From the NCBI GenBank assembly GCA_963082875.1, contig OY720098.1:13826001-13890000 (forward strand): a DNA stretch of 64,000 nucleotides. Direction: 5' to 3'. The first letter of the stretch is position 1. Each line of letters opens with the position of its first letter. Below, in pieces: positions 51,640 through 64,000 of this stretch. Source of the stretch: Corella eumyota (taxonomy: Eukaryota; Chordata; Ascidiacea; Phlebobranchia; Corellidae). A program made the position numbers and the translations under genes. A model generated the notes under the pieces. That model was not told the origin of the DNA, searched no databases, and saw only the letters and a program-made list of their open reading frames with translations.

Positions 51640-52350
51640 TAAAACCGACCAAAATTTAAAAACCTAATAACAATCTTTAAATTTAAATAAACAAACACCT
51701 ATTAATTAGTAATTAGTGACAAAAATTAAATTCGTTTTTGAGTTACTAATATCATGATATACAATTGACAAAAATTTAAAAATTAATAACAACCTTTAAA
51801 TTTTAATCACTAAACACCCATAATTTATTAATTGGTGATAAAAATTAAAATTTTAATTCATTTTTTAGTTACTAGTATCATGATATACAAATGGCCAAGA
51901 TTGAAAAAATAATTAACAATTTTTAAATTTTATTAAATAAACACCTATTAATTAGTAATTAGCAATAAAAATTAAAATTTTAATTCATTTTTGAGTTACC
52001 AATATCATGATATACAAATGGCCGAGATTTAAAAAATAAATAACAAACTTTAAATTTTATTAAATAAACACCTATTAATTAGTAATTAGTGATAAAATTC
52101 AAAATTTTAATTCATTTTTGAGTTACCAATATCATGATAAACAAATGGCTAAGATTTAAAAAATAAATAACAATCTTTAAATTTTAATAAATAAACACCT
52201 ATTAATTAGTAATTAGTGATAAAAATTAAAATTTTAATTTATTTTTGAGTTAGTCATATCATAATATACAATTGACCAAAATTTAAAAAATTAATAACAA
52301 TCTTTAAATTTTAATAAACAAACACCTATTAATTAGTAATTAGTGATAAT
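51640..52350. repeat. 127-bp tandem sub-repeats, second block
   Basis: The same sub-repeat as at 47480-48090 (TTTTTGAGTTAC, ATCATGATATACAA, TTAATTAGTAATTAG), in about five units with independent point changes, inside the 50990-52860 long variant. Confidence 0.8.
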
Positions 52351-54639
52351 TAAATGTCGTAAATAGGAGGTTTGCGATTCGTTGGGATAATAACAAACAT
52401 ACTAAAATTTTAGAACTTTTTGTTTTAAAGAACAAAAGTTATCGTCTTTCAAAATTCTGACTAGAAAGAATAAAAACAATAATAATAATAACTAGATTTA
52501 TTTGATAAATAAAATATGGTTCGAAATTATTTGATTCTTTTTTATAAATATAATTTATTTAGTAGGTTTATTAATTAAATTATAAATTTAAATATGAATT
52601 TTTGTATATTTAAACCTAATTTTAACAAGCGAACACGCACTCATTGATATTGTAATATAAAAGTAAACTAAATTTAAAAGCAAAATACCGATCTTAATTT
52701 TTTAGTAATCAAACAAGTATTAAAATATAATAATAACAAAACAATTAAAACGAAAATTTTACACATTGTTTACTTATATTTTAACATTTTACTTAAATTT
52801 TCAACCAATATTTTTTACTTTAATGGACAGCGAAAAGGAAGATTTTTGACGGCGACCAGAACGCTATTAAATTATTCAAGCGTTAAACTCAGACTGATTC
52901 TTTATTTAATAAAAAAACTAAAATAATGATTAAACGATATTTAGCTAGATTTAAATCTTCATTTTAAATTGCAACATACAAAATAATAATACCAACAACA
53001 TATTAAAATTTCAGCAAATTTAATCTTTAAATTTTAATAATAAAATATATTAATTAGTAATTAGTAACATTTAAATGTCGTTAATAGGAGGTTTGCGATT
53101 CGTTGGGATAATAACAAACATACTAAAAATTTAGAACTTTTAGTTTTAAAGAACAAAAGTTATCGTCTTTCAAAATTTGTCAAATAAGAATAAAAACAAT
53201 AATAACTAGATTTATTTGATAAATAAAATATGGTTCGAAATTATTTGATTCTTTTTTATAAATATAATTTATTTAGTAGGTTTATTAATTAAATTATAAA
53301 TTTAAATATAAACTTTTGTATATTTAAACCTAATTTTAACAAGCGAACACGCACTTATTGATATTGTAATATAAAAGTAAACTAAATTTAAAAGCAAAAT
53401 ACCGATCTTAATTTTTTAGTAATCAAACAAGTATTAAAATATAATAATAACAAAACAATTAAAACAAAAATTTTACACATTTTTTACTTATATTTTAACA
53501 TTTTACTTAAATTTTCAACCAATATTTTTTACTTTAATGGACAGCGAAAAGAACGATTTTTGACGGCGACCAGAACGCTATTAAATTATTCAAGCGTTAA
53601 ACTCACACTGATTCGTTATTTTATAAAAAACAAAAATAATGATTAAACGATATTTAGCTAGAGTTAAATCTTCATTTTAAATAGCAACATACAAAATAAT
53701 ATTACCAACAACATATTAAAATTTCAGCAAATTTAATCTTTAAATTTTAATAATAAAATATATTAATTAGTAATTAGTGATAATTAAATGTCGTTAATAG
53801 GAGGTTTGCGATTCGTTGGGATAATAACAAACATACTAAAAATTCAGAACTTTTAGTTTTAAAGAACAAAAGTTATCGTCTTTCAAAATTCGTCAAATAA
53901 GAATAAAAACAATAATAATAATAATAACTAGATTTATTTGATAAATAAAATATGGTTCGAAATTATTTGATTCTTTTTTATAAATATAATTTATTTAGTA
54001 GGTTTATTAATTAAATTATAAATTTAAATATAAACTTTTGTATATTTAAACCTAATTTTAACAAGCGAACACGCACTTATTGATATTGTAATATAAAAGT
54101 AAACTAAATTTAAAAGCAAAATACCGATCTTAATTTTTTAGTAATCAAACAAGTATTAAAATATAATAATAACAAAACAATTAAAACAAAAATTTTACAC
54201 ATTTTTTACTTATATTTTAACATTTTACTTAAATTTTCAACCAATATTTTTTACTTTAATGGACAGCGAAAAGGACGATTTTTGACGGCGACCAGAACGC
54301 TATTAAATTATTCAAGCGTTAAACTCACACTGATTCATTATTTTATAAAAAACAAAAATAATGATTAAACGATATTTAGCTAGAGTTAAATCTTCATTTT
54401 AAATAGCAACATACAAAATAATAATACCAACAACATATTAAAATTTCAGCAAATTTAATCTTTAAATTTTAATAATAAAATATATTAATTAGTAATTAGT
54501 GATAATTAAATGTCGTTAATAGGAGGTTTGCGATTCGTTGGGATAATAACAAACATACTAAAAATTCAGAACTTTTAGTTTTAAAGAACAAAAGTTATCG
54601 TCTTTCAAAATTCGTCAAATAAGAATAAAAACAATAATA

Positions 54640-54704
54640 ATAATAATAATAATAATAAATATAATGACAATAACAATATGTTTCGAAATCTAAGATTTCG
54701 AACC

Positions 54705-54735
<31 letters not shown>

Positions 54736-54965
54736 TAATGACAATAACAATATGTTTCGAAATCTAAGATTTCGAACCATAATAATAATAAATATAATGA
54801 CAATAACAATATGTTTCGAAATCTAAGATTTCGAACCATAATAAATATAATGACAATAACAATATGTTTCGAAATCTAAGATTTCGAACCATAATAATAA
54901 TAATAATAATAATAAATACACTGACAATAACAATATGTTTCGAAATCAAAGATTTCGAACCATAA
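54640..54965. repeat. Palindrome-carrying sub-repeats, five copies
   Basis: Five copies have cores starting at about 54682, 54756, 54815, 54868 and 54939. Spacing ranges from 53 to 74 bp because the AAT trinucleotide run between copies varies. The last copy has one base change in the palindrome centre. Confidence 0.9.
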
Positions 54966-57900
54966 TTAGTAATTAGTGATAATTAAATGTCGTAAATAGG
55001 AGGTTTGCGATTCGTTGGGATAATAACAAACATACTAAAAATTTAGAACTTTTAGATTTAAAGAACAAAAGTTATCGTCTTTCAAAATTCGTCAAATAAG
55101 AATAAAAACAACTAGATTTATTTGATAAATAAAATATGGTTCGAAATCGTTTGATTCTTTTTTATAAATATAATTTATTTAGTAGGTTTATTAATTAAAT
55201 TATAAATTTAAATATGAACTTTTTTATATTTAAACCTAATTTTAACAAGCGAACACGCACTCATTGATATTGTAATATAAAAGTAAACTAAATTTAAAAG
55301 CAAAATACAGATCTTAATTTTTAGTAATCAAACAAGTATTAAAATATAATAATAACAAAACAATTAAAACAAAAATTTTACACATTTTTTACTTATATTT
55401 TAACATTTTACTTAAATTTTCAACCATTATTTTTTACTTTAATGGACAGCGAAAAGGACGATTTTTGACGGCGACCAGAACGCTATTAAATTATTCACGC
55501 GTTAAGCTCACACTGATTCATTATTTTATAAAAAAACAAAAATAATGATTAAACGATATTTAGCTAGAGTTAAATCTTCATTTTAAATAGCAACATACAA
55601 AATAATAATACCAACAACATATTAAAATTTCAGCAAATTTAATCTTTAAATTTTAATAATAAAATATATTAACTAGATTTATTTGATAAATAAAATATGG
55701 TTCGAAATTGTTTGATTTTTTTTATAAATATAATTTATTTAGTAGGTTTATTAATTAAATTATAAATTTAAATATGAACTTTTTTATATTTAAACCTAAT
55801 TTTAACAAGCGAACACGCACTCATTGATATTGTAATATAAAAGTAAACTAAATTTAAAAGCAAAATACCGATCTTAATTTTTTAGTAATCAAACAAGTAT
55901 TAAAATATAATAATAACAAAACAATTAAAACAAAAATTTTACACATTGTTTACTTATATTTTAACATTTTACTTAAATTTTCAACCAATATTTTTTACTT
56001 TAATGGACAGCGAAAAGGACGATTTTTGACGGCGACCAGAACGCTATTAAATTATTCAAGCGTTAAACTCACACTGATTCGTTATTTTATAAAAAAACTA
56101 AAATAATGATTAAACGATATTTAGCTAGAGTTAAATCTTCATTTTAAATAGCAACATACAAAATAATAATACCAACAACATATTAAAATTTCAGCAAATT
56201 TAATCTTTAAATTTTAATAATAAAATATATTAATTAGTAATTAGTGACATTTAAATGTCGTTAATAGGAGGTTTGCGATTCGTTGGGATAATAACAAACA
56301 TACTAAAAATTTAGAACTTTTAGTTTTAAAGAACAAAAGTTATCGTCTTTCAAAATTTGTCAAATAAGAATAAAAACAATAATAATAATAACTAGATTTA
56401 TTTGATAAATAAAATATGGTTCGAAATCGTTTGATTCTTTTTTATAAATATAATTTATTTAGTAGGTTTATTAAATAAATTATAAATTTAAATATTAACT
56501 TTTTTAAATTTAAACCTAATTTTAACAAACGAACACGCATTCATTGATATTGTAATATAAAAGTAAACTAAATTTAAAAGCAAAATACCGTTCTTAATTT
56601 TTGGTAATCAAACGAGTATTAAAATATAATAATAACAAAACAATTAAAAAAAAAATTTTACAGATTTTCTACTTATACTTAAACATTTTACTTAAATTTT
56701 CAACCAATATATTTTACTTTAATGGACAGCGAAAAGGACGATTTTTGACGGCGACCAGAACGCTATTAAATTATTCAAGCGTTAAACTCACACTGATTCG
56801 TTATTTTATAAAAAACTAAAATAATAATTAAATGATATTTAGCTATAGTTAAATCTTCATTTTAAATAGCAACATACAAAATAATAATACCAACAACATA
56901 TTAAAATTTCAGAAAATTTAATCTTTAAATTTTAATAATAAAATATATTAATTAGTAATTAGTGACATTTAAATGTCGTAAATAGGAGGTTTGCGATTCG
57001 TTGGGATAATAACAAACATACTAAAAATTTAGAACTTTTACTTTTAAAGAACAAAAGTTATCGTCTTTCAAAATTTGTCAAATAAGAATAAAAACAATAA
57101 TAACTAGATTTATTTGATAAATAAAATATGGTTCGAAATTATTTGATTATGTTTAGCATGAATTTTTATTAATAAAAAAAAAGATGCATACACCTTAACT
57201 AAGAATAGTACATATCTTTGATTTTTAATGAACAAACAAGCTTTTAAATATATTATACAAATAAAATTAATTTTTCAACCCAGTTTTATGTTGTTAATAT
57301 CAGGATATACATTATACTAAATTTTAAATTCCTAAAATTGATTTTTGATTTTTAATAAATAAACAAGCATTTAAATAAAATAAACAACTAAAAATTATTT
57401 TTTAAACATGTAATTTAATCACAAATATTATAAAATACATTTTCTTAAATTTTAAATCCCTATTATCAAACTTTTATTTTTAATAAACAAACAAGAATTT
57501 AAATACAATAAACAAACAAAAATTAAATTTTTAATCCATTTTCGAGTTTTTAATATTATGATATATAACTGACCAAAATTTGAAAACTTAATAACGATCT
57601 CTAAATTTTAATAAACAAACACTTATTAATTACTAATTAATAATATTTAAATTATCAAAATAGGAGGATTGAAACACAATATAATAATAAACAACATACT
57701 AAAATTTTAAAAATTTATATACACAAAATCAAAAGTTATTCGATTTCAAAATTCGGATTAGTAAGAATAAAAATAAAAACTAGAGTTAAATCTTCATTTT
57801 AAATAGCAACATACAAAATAATAATACCAGCAACATATTAAAATTTCAGAAAATTTAATCTTTTAATTTTAATAATAAAATATATTAATTAGTAATTAGT

Positions 57901-58039
57901 GATAATTAAAAGTTGTAAATAAGAGGTTTGCGATTCGTTGGGATAATAACAAACATACTAAAAATTTAGAACTTTTAGTTTTAAAGAACAAAAGTTATTC
58001 GATTTCAAAATTCGGATTAGTAAGAATAAAAATAAAAAT

Positions 58040-58262
58040 AATAATAAATATACGGACAATAACAATATGTTTCGAAATCTAAGATTTCGAACCATAATAA
58101 TAATAAATATAATGACAATAACAATATGTTTCGAAATCTAAGATTTCGAACCATAATAAATACACTGACAATAACAATATGTTTCGAAATCTAAGATTTC
58201 GAACCATAATAAATATAATGACAATAACAATATGTTTCGAAATCTAAGATTTCGAACCATAA
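58040..58262. repeat. Palindrome-carrying sub-repeats, four copies
   Basis: Four copies of the TTCGAAATCT / AGATTTCGAA unit are separated by short AAT runs and TAATGACAATAACAATATG. They are inserted in a satellite monomer in place of the usual downstream block. Confidence 0.88.
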
Positions 58263-60609
58263 TTATTAATTAAATTATAAATTTAAATATAAACTTTTTT
58301 ATATTTAAACCTAATTTTAACAAGCGAACACGCACTCATTGATATTGTAATATAAAAGTAAACTAAATTTAAAAGCAAAATACCGATCTTAATTTTTTAG
58401 TAATCAAACAAGTATTAAAATATAATAATAACAAAACAATTAAAACGAAAATTTTACACATTGTTTACTTATATTTTAACATTTTACTTAAATTTTCAAC
58501 CAATATTTTTTACTTTAATGGACAGCGAAAAGGACGATTTTTGACGGCGACCAGAACGCTATTAAATTATTCAAGCGTTAAACTCAGACTGATTCGTTAT
58601 TTTATAAAAAAACTAAAATAATGATTAAACGATATTTAGCTAGAGTTAAATCTTCATTTTAAATAGCAACATACAAAATAATAATACCAACAACATATTA
58701 AAATTTCAGCAAATTTAATCTTTAAATTTTAATAATAAAATATATTAATTAGTAATTAGTGACATTTAAATGTCGTTAATAGGAGGTTTGCGATTCGTTG
58801 GGATAATAACAAACATACTAAAAATTTAGAACTTTTAGTTTTAAAGAACAAAAGTTATCGTCTTTCAAAATTTGTCAAATAAGAATAAAAACAACTAGAT
58901 TTATTTGATAAATAAAATATGGTTCGAAATTGTTTGATTCTTTTTTATAAATATAATTTATTTAGTAGGTTTATTAATTAAATTATAAATTTAAATATAA
59001 ACTTTTTTATATTTAAACCTAATTTTAACAAGCGAACACGCACTCATTGATATTGTAATATAAAAGTAAACTAAATTTAAAAGCAAAATACCGATCTTAA
59101 TTTTTAGTAATCAAACAAGTATTAAAATATAATAATAACAAAAAAATTGAAACAAAAATTTTACACATTTTTTACTTATATTTTAACATTTTACTTAAAT
59201 TTTCAACCAATATTTTTTACTTTAATGAACAGCGAAAAGGACGATTTTTGACGGCGACCTGAACGCTATTAAATTATTCAAGCGTTAAACTCACACTGAT
59301 TCATTATTTTATAAAAAAACAAAAATAATGATTAAACGATATTTAGCTAGAGTTAAATCTTCATTTTAAATAACAACATACAAAATAATAATACCAACAA
59401 CATATTAAAATTTCAGCAAATTTAATCTTTAAATTTTAATAATAAAATATATTAATTAGTAATTAGTGATAATTAAATGTCGTTAATAGGAGGTTTGCGA
59501 TTCGTTGGGATAATAACAAACATACTAAAAATTTAGAACTTTTAGTTTTAAAGAACAAAAGTTATCGTCTTTCAAAATTTGTCAAATAAGAATAAAAACA
59601 ATAATAATAATAATAATAATAACTAGATTTATTTGATAAATAAAATATGGTTCGAAATTATTTAATTATTTTTAGCATAAATTTTTAGAAATAAAAAAAA
59701 ATATGCATACACCTTAACTAAGAATATTATATATCTTTGATTTTTAATAAACAAACAAGCATTTAAATATATCGTACAAATAAAATTAATTTTTCAACCA
59801 AGTTTTATGTTGTTAATATCAGGATATACATTATACTAAATTTTAAATTCCTAAAATTGATTTTTGATTTTTAATAAATAAACAAGCATTTAAATAAAAT
59901 AAACAACCAAAAATTATTTTTTAAACAAGTATTTTATTACAAATATTATAAAATACATTATATTAAATTTTAAATGCCTAATATCAAACTTTTATTTTTA
60001 ATAAACAAACAAGAATTTAAATATAATAAACAAACAAAAATTAAATTTTTAATCCATTTTCGAGTTATTAATATTATGATATATAACTGACCAAAATTTG
60101 AAAACTTAATAACGATCTCTAAATTTTAATAAACAAACACCTATTAATTACTAATTAATAATATTTAATTTATCAAAATAGGAGGATTGAAACACAATAT
60201 GATAATAAAAAACATACTAAAATTTAAAAAATTAATATACACAAAATCAAAAGTTATTCGATTTCAAAATTCGGATTAGTAAGAATAAAAATAAAAACAA
60301 GCGTTAAACTCAGACTGATTCGTTATTTTATAAAAAAACTAAAATAATGATTAAACGATATTTAGCTAGAGTTAAATCTTCATTTTAAATAGCAACATAC
60401 AAAATAATAATACCAACAACATATTTAAATTTCAGCAAATTTATTCTTTAAATTTTAATAATAAAATATATTAATTAGTAATTAGTGATAATTAAATGTC
60501 GTTAATAGGAGGTTTGCGATTCGTTGGGATAATAACAAACATACTAAAAATTTAGAACTTTTAGTTTTAAAGAACAAAAGTTATCGTCTTTCAAAATTCG
60601 TCAAATAAG

Positions 60610-60737
60610 AATAAAAACAATAAATATAATGACAATAACAATATGTTTCGAAATCGAAGATTTCGAACCATAATAATAATAATAATAATTAATACACTGA
60701 CAATAACAATATGTTTCGAAATCTAAGATTTCGAACC

Positions 60738-60771
<34 letters not shown>

Positions 60772-60820
60772 TAATGACAATAACAATATGTTTCGAAATC
60801 TAAGATTTCGAACCATAACT
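60610..60820. repeat. Palindrome-carrying sub-repeats, three copies
   Basis: Three copies of the same unit, the first with a changed palindrome centre. The block runs directly into ACTAGATTTATTTGATAAAT and then AATATGGTTCGAAATT, the ordinary monomer sequence resembling the palindrome arm. Confidence 0.88.
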
Positions 60821-61079
60821 AGATTTATTTGATAAATAAAATATGGTTCGAAATTTTTTGATTATTTTTAACATAAATTTTTATAAATAAAAAAAGATAT
60901 GCATAAACATTAACTAAGAATATTACATATCTTCGAATAAACAAACAAGCATTTATATATACTATACACACAAAAACTAATATTTAACGCAGTTTTAAGT
61001 TGTTTATATCAGGATATAGATGATACCAAATTTTAAATTCCTATTTTAATCAACAAACAAGCATTTAAATATAATAAAC

Positions 61080-61720
61080 AAACAAGAATTAATTTTTATT
61101 TCATTTTCAAGTTATAAATATTATAACATATAACTGACCAAAATTTAAAAATCTAATAACAATCATTAAATTTAAATAAACAAACACCTATTTATTAGTA
61201 ATTAGTGTTAAAAATTAAAATTTTAATTTATTTTTGAGTTACTAATATCATAATATACAATTGACAAAAATTTAAAAAATTAACAACAACCTTTAAATTT
61301 AAATAAACAAACACTTAATAATTAGTATTTAGTGATTAAAAATTAAAATTTTAATTCAGTTTTGAGTTACTAATATCATGATATACAATTGACCAAGATT
61401 TGAAAAATTAATAACAACCTTTAAATTTTAATAAAGAAACACCTTTTAATTAGTAATTAGTGATAAAAATTAAAATTTTAATTCATTTTTGAGTTACTGA
61501 TATTATGATATACAATTGACCAAGATTTAAAAAATAAATAACAAACTTTAAATTTTAATAAATAAACACCTATTATTAACCAATTAGTGATAAAAATTAA
61601 AATTTTAATTTATTTTTGAGTTAGTAATATCATAATATACAATTGACCAAGATTTAAAAAAATTAATAACAACCTTTAAATTTTAATAAACAAACACCTA
61701 TTAATTAGTAATTAGTGATA
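61080..61720. repeat. 127-bp tandem sub-repeats, third block
   Basis: It is nearly identical in order and detail to the first block at 47480-48090. It shares the variant TTAACCAATTAGTGATAAAA, which shows the two long variants are duplicates of one another. Confidence 0.8.
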
Positions 61721-63239
61721 ATTAAATGTCGTAAATAGGAGGTTTGCGATTCGTTGGGATAATAACAAACATACTAAAAATTTAGAACTTTTAGTTTTAA
61801 AGAACAAAAGTTATCGTCTTTCAAAATTCTGACTAGAAAGAATAAAAACAACTAGATTCATTTGATAAATAAAAGATGGTTCGAAATTATTTGATTATGT
61901 TTAGCATAAATTTTTATAAATAAAAAAATATGCTTACACCTTAACTAAGAATTTTACATATCTTTGATTTTTAATAAACAAACAAGCATTTATATATATT
62001 ATACAAATAAAATTAATTTTTTAATCCAGTTCTATGTTGTTAATATCAAGATATAAAAATTAAAACAAAAAATTTACACATTTTTTACTTATATTTTAAC
62101 ATTTTACTTAAATTTTCAACCAATATTTTTTACTTTAATGGACAGCGAAAAGGACGATTTTTGACGGCGACCAGAACGCTATTAAATTATTCAAGCGTTA
62201 AACTCACACTGATTCATTATTTTATAAAAAAAACAAAAATAGTGATTAAACGATATTTAGCTAGAGTTAAATCTTCATTTTAAATAGCAACATACAAAAT
62301 AATAATACCAACAACATATTAAAATTTCAGCAAATTTAATCTTTAAATTTTAATAATAAAATATATTAATTAGTAATTAGTGATAATTAAATGTCGTTAA
62401 TAGGAGGTTTGCGATTCGTTGGGATAATAACAAACATACTAAAAATTTAGAACTTTTAGTTTTAAAGAACAAAAGTTATCGTCTTTCAAAATTCGTCCAA
62501 AAAGAATAAAAACAATAATAACTAGATTTATTTGATAAATAAAATATGATTCGAAATTGTTTGATTCTTTTTTATAAATATAATTGATTTAATAGGTTTA
62601 TTAATTGAATTGTAAATTTAAATATGAACTTTTTTATATTTAAACCTAATTTTAACAAGCGAACACGCACTCATTGATATTGTGATATAAAAGTAAACTA
62701 AATTTAAAAGCAAAATGCCGATCTTAATTTTTTAGTAATCAAACAAGTATTAAAATATAATAATAACAAAACAATTAAAACAAAAATTTTACACATTTTT
62801 TACCTCTATTTTAACATTTTACTTAAATTTTCAACTAATATTTTTTACTTTAATGAACAGCGAAAAGAACGATTTTTGACGGCGACCAGAACGCTATTAA
62901 ATTATTCAAGCGTTAAACTCACACTGATTCGTTATTTTATAAAAAAACTAAAATAATGATTAAACGATATTTAGCTAGAGTTAAATCTTCATTTTAAATA
63001 GCAACATACAAAATAATAATACCAGCAACATATTAAAATTTCAGAAAATTTAATCTTTTAATTTTAATAATAAAATATATTAATTAGTAATTAGTGATAA
63101 TTAAAAGTTGTAAATAGGAGGTTTGCGATTCGTTGGGATAATAACAAACATACTAAAAATTTAGAACTTTTAGTTTTAAAGAACAAAAGTTATTCGATTT
63201 CAAAATTCGGATTAGTAAGAATAAAAATAAAAATAATAA

Positions 63240-63300
63240 TAAATATACGGACAATAACAATATGTTTCGAAATCTAAGATTTCGAACCATAATAATAAAT
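63240..63300. repeat. Single palindrome-carrying sub-repeat
   Basis: One copy of the TTCGAAATCT / AGATTTCGAA unit follows a short AAT run and rejoins the monomer at ACTAGATTTATTTGAT. Confidence 0.85.
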
Positions 63301-64000
63301 ACTAGATTTATTTGATAAATAAAATATGGTTCGAAATTATTTGATTCTTTTTTATAAATATAATTTATTTAGTAGGTTTATTAATTAAATTATAAATTTA
63401 AATATAAACTTTTGTATATTTAAACCTAATTTTAACAAGCGAACACGCACTTATTGATATTGTAATATAAAAGTAAACTAAATTTAAAAGCAAAATACCG
63501 ATCTTAATTTTTTAGTAATCAAACAAGTATTAAAATATAATAATAACAAAACAATTAAAACAAAAATTTTACACATTTTTTACTTATATTTTAACATTTT
63601 ACTTAAATTTTCAACCAATATTTTTTACTTTAATGGACAGCGAAAAGGACGATTTTTGACGGCGACCAGAACGCTATTAAATTATTCGACCAGAACGCTA
63701 TTAAATTATGCGTTAAACTCACACTGATTCATTATTTTATAAAAAAACAAAAATAATGATTAAACGATATTTAGCTAGAGTTAAATCTTCATTTTAAATA
63801 GCAACATTCAAAATAATAATACCAACAACATATTAAAATTTCAGCAAATTTAATCTTTAAATTTTAATAATAAAATATATTAATTAGTAATTAGTGATAA
63901 TTAAATGTCGTTAATAGGAGGTTTGCGATTCGTTGGGATAATAACAAACATACTAAAAATTTAGAACTTTTAGTTTTAAAGAACAAAAGTTATCGTCTTT

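Larger units (their letters stand above)
46704..64000. repeat. Complex AT-rich satellite, ~709-bp basic period
   Basis: The landmark AACGCTATTAAATT recurs at 46704, 48597, 49306, 50012, 50990 (variant), 52860, 53574, 54296, 55479, 56040, 56759, 58555, 59262, 62175, 62890 and 63670. Intervals of 706-722 bp define the basic monomer. Longer intervals (978, 1183, 1796-1893, 2913) hold expanded variants, and one of 561 is a shortened copy. A second landmark, GGTTTGCGATTCGTTGGG, occurs about 20 times. Copies differ by a few percent. No coding potential is seen. Recurrent short open frames, such as the near-identical pair at 49148 and 56601, are monomer artefacts. The array continues beyond the window. 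Confidence 0.95.

Noticed and set aside
54595-54949. Tyrosine/leucine/isoleucine-rich minus-strand frames over the palindrome blocks (also near 50336 and 60601)
   Set aside because: They come from AAT runs and the palindrome repeats and have no independent support.
54640-54965. CRISPR-like array
   Set aside because: Repeats are palindromic, but the intervals are variable AAT microsatellite, not unique spacers, and the DNA is eukaryotic.

Overview
This is a stretch of AT-rich invertebrate animal nuclear DNA, almost entirely repeats. The only host gene recognised is a set of four minus-strand exons (26787-28461) with canonical splice sites and short introns. They match the ciliary/flagellar WD-repeat protein CFAP44 (WDR52), so the organism makes motile cilia or flagella. 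Compact introns, a tRNA-derived SINE family and Ty3/Gypsy relics would suit an ascidian tunicate such as Ciona. That assignment rests on memory of similar SINE sequence, not on a search.

Layout. (1) 1-21317 is a giant array of degenerate 9-bp units (CTCACCATC on the + strand), nearly free of G on that strand, with kilobase-scale higher-order repeats. (2) 21318-23958 is a nearly perfect 11-bp array (GAGATGGAGAT). It is followed by a gap of exactly 200 N (23959-24158), then a nearly perfect 11-bp array of a related unit in the opposite orientation (CACCTCCACCT, 24159 to about 26532), and a short edge zone of CATCCCCATCT-type units up to about 26680. (3) 26680-28500 holds the CFAP44-like exons, with SINE copies in the introns. 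(4) 28495-32100 is AT-rich DNA with a head-to-head SINE pair, a tandem pair of about 119 bp and a 260-bp TTAA-flanked MITE-like element. (5) 32140-33845, 40486-42838 and 44204-46700 are three broken Ty3/Gypsy LTR-retrotransposon fossils. (6) 34500-36000 and 38050-40450 are fields of a degenerate GTTTAAATAAA-type minisatellite that repeatedly changes orientation. (7) 46704-64000 is a complex AT-rich satellite with a basic period of about 709 bp, longer variants containing 127-bp sub-repeats, and embedded blocks carrying a near-perfect palindrome. It runs off the end of the window.

The genes form no functional unit beyond the single CFAP44-like fragment. The long open frames across 1-26700 follow from triplet or 33-bp periodicity and are not taken as genes. 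The most notable features are the abutment of a ciliary gene on a large satellite, the inverted 11-bp arrays around an arbitrary-size gap, and the nested palindromic satellite.
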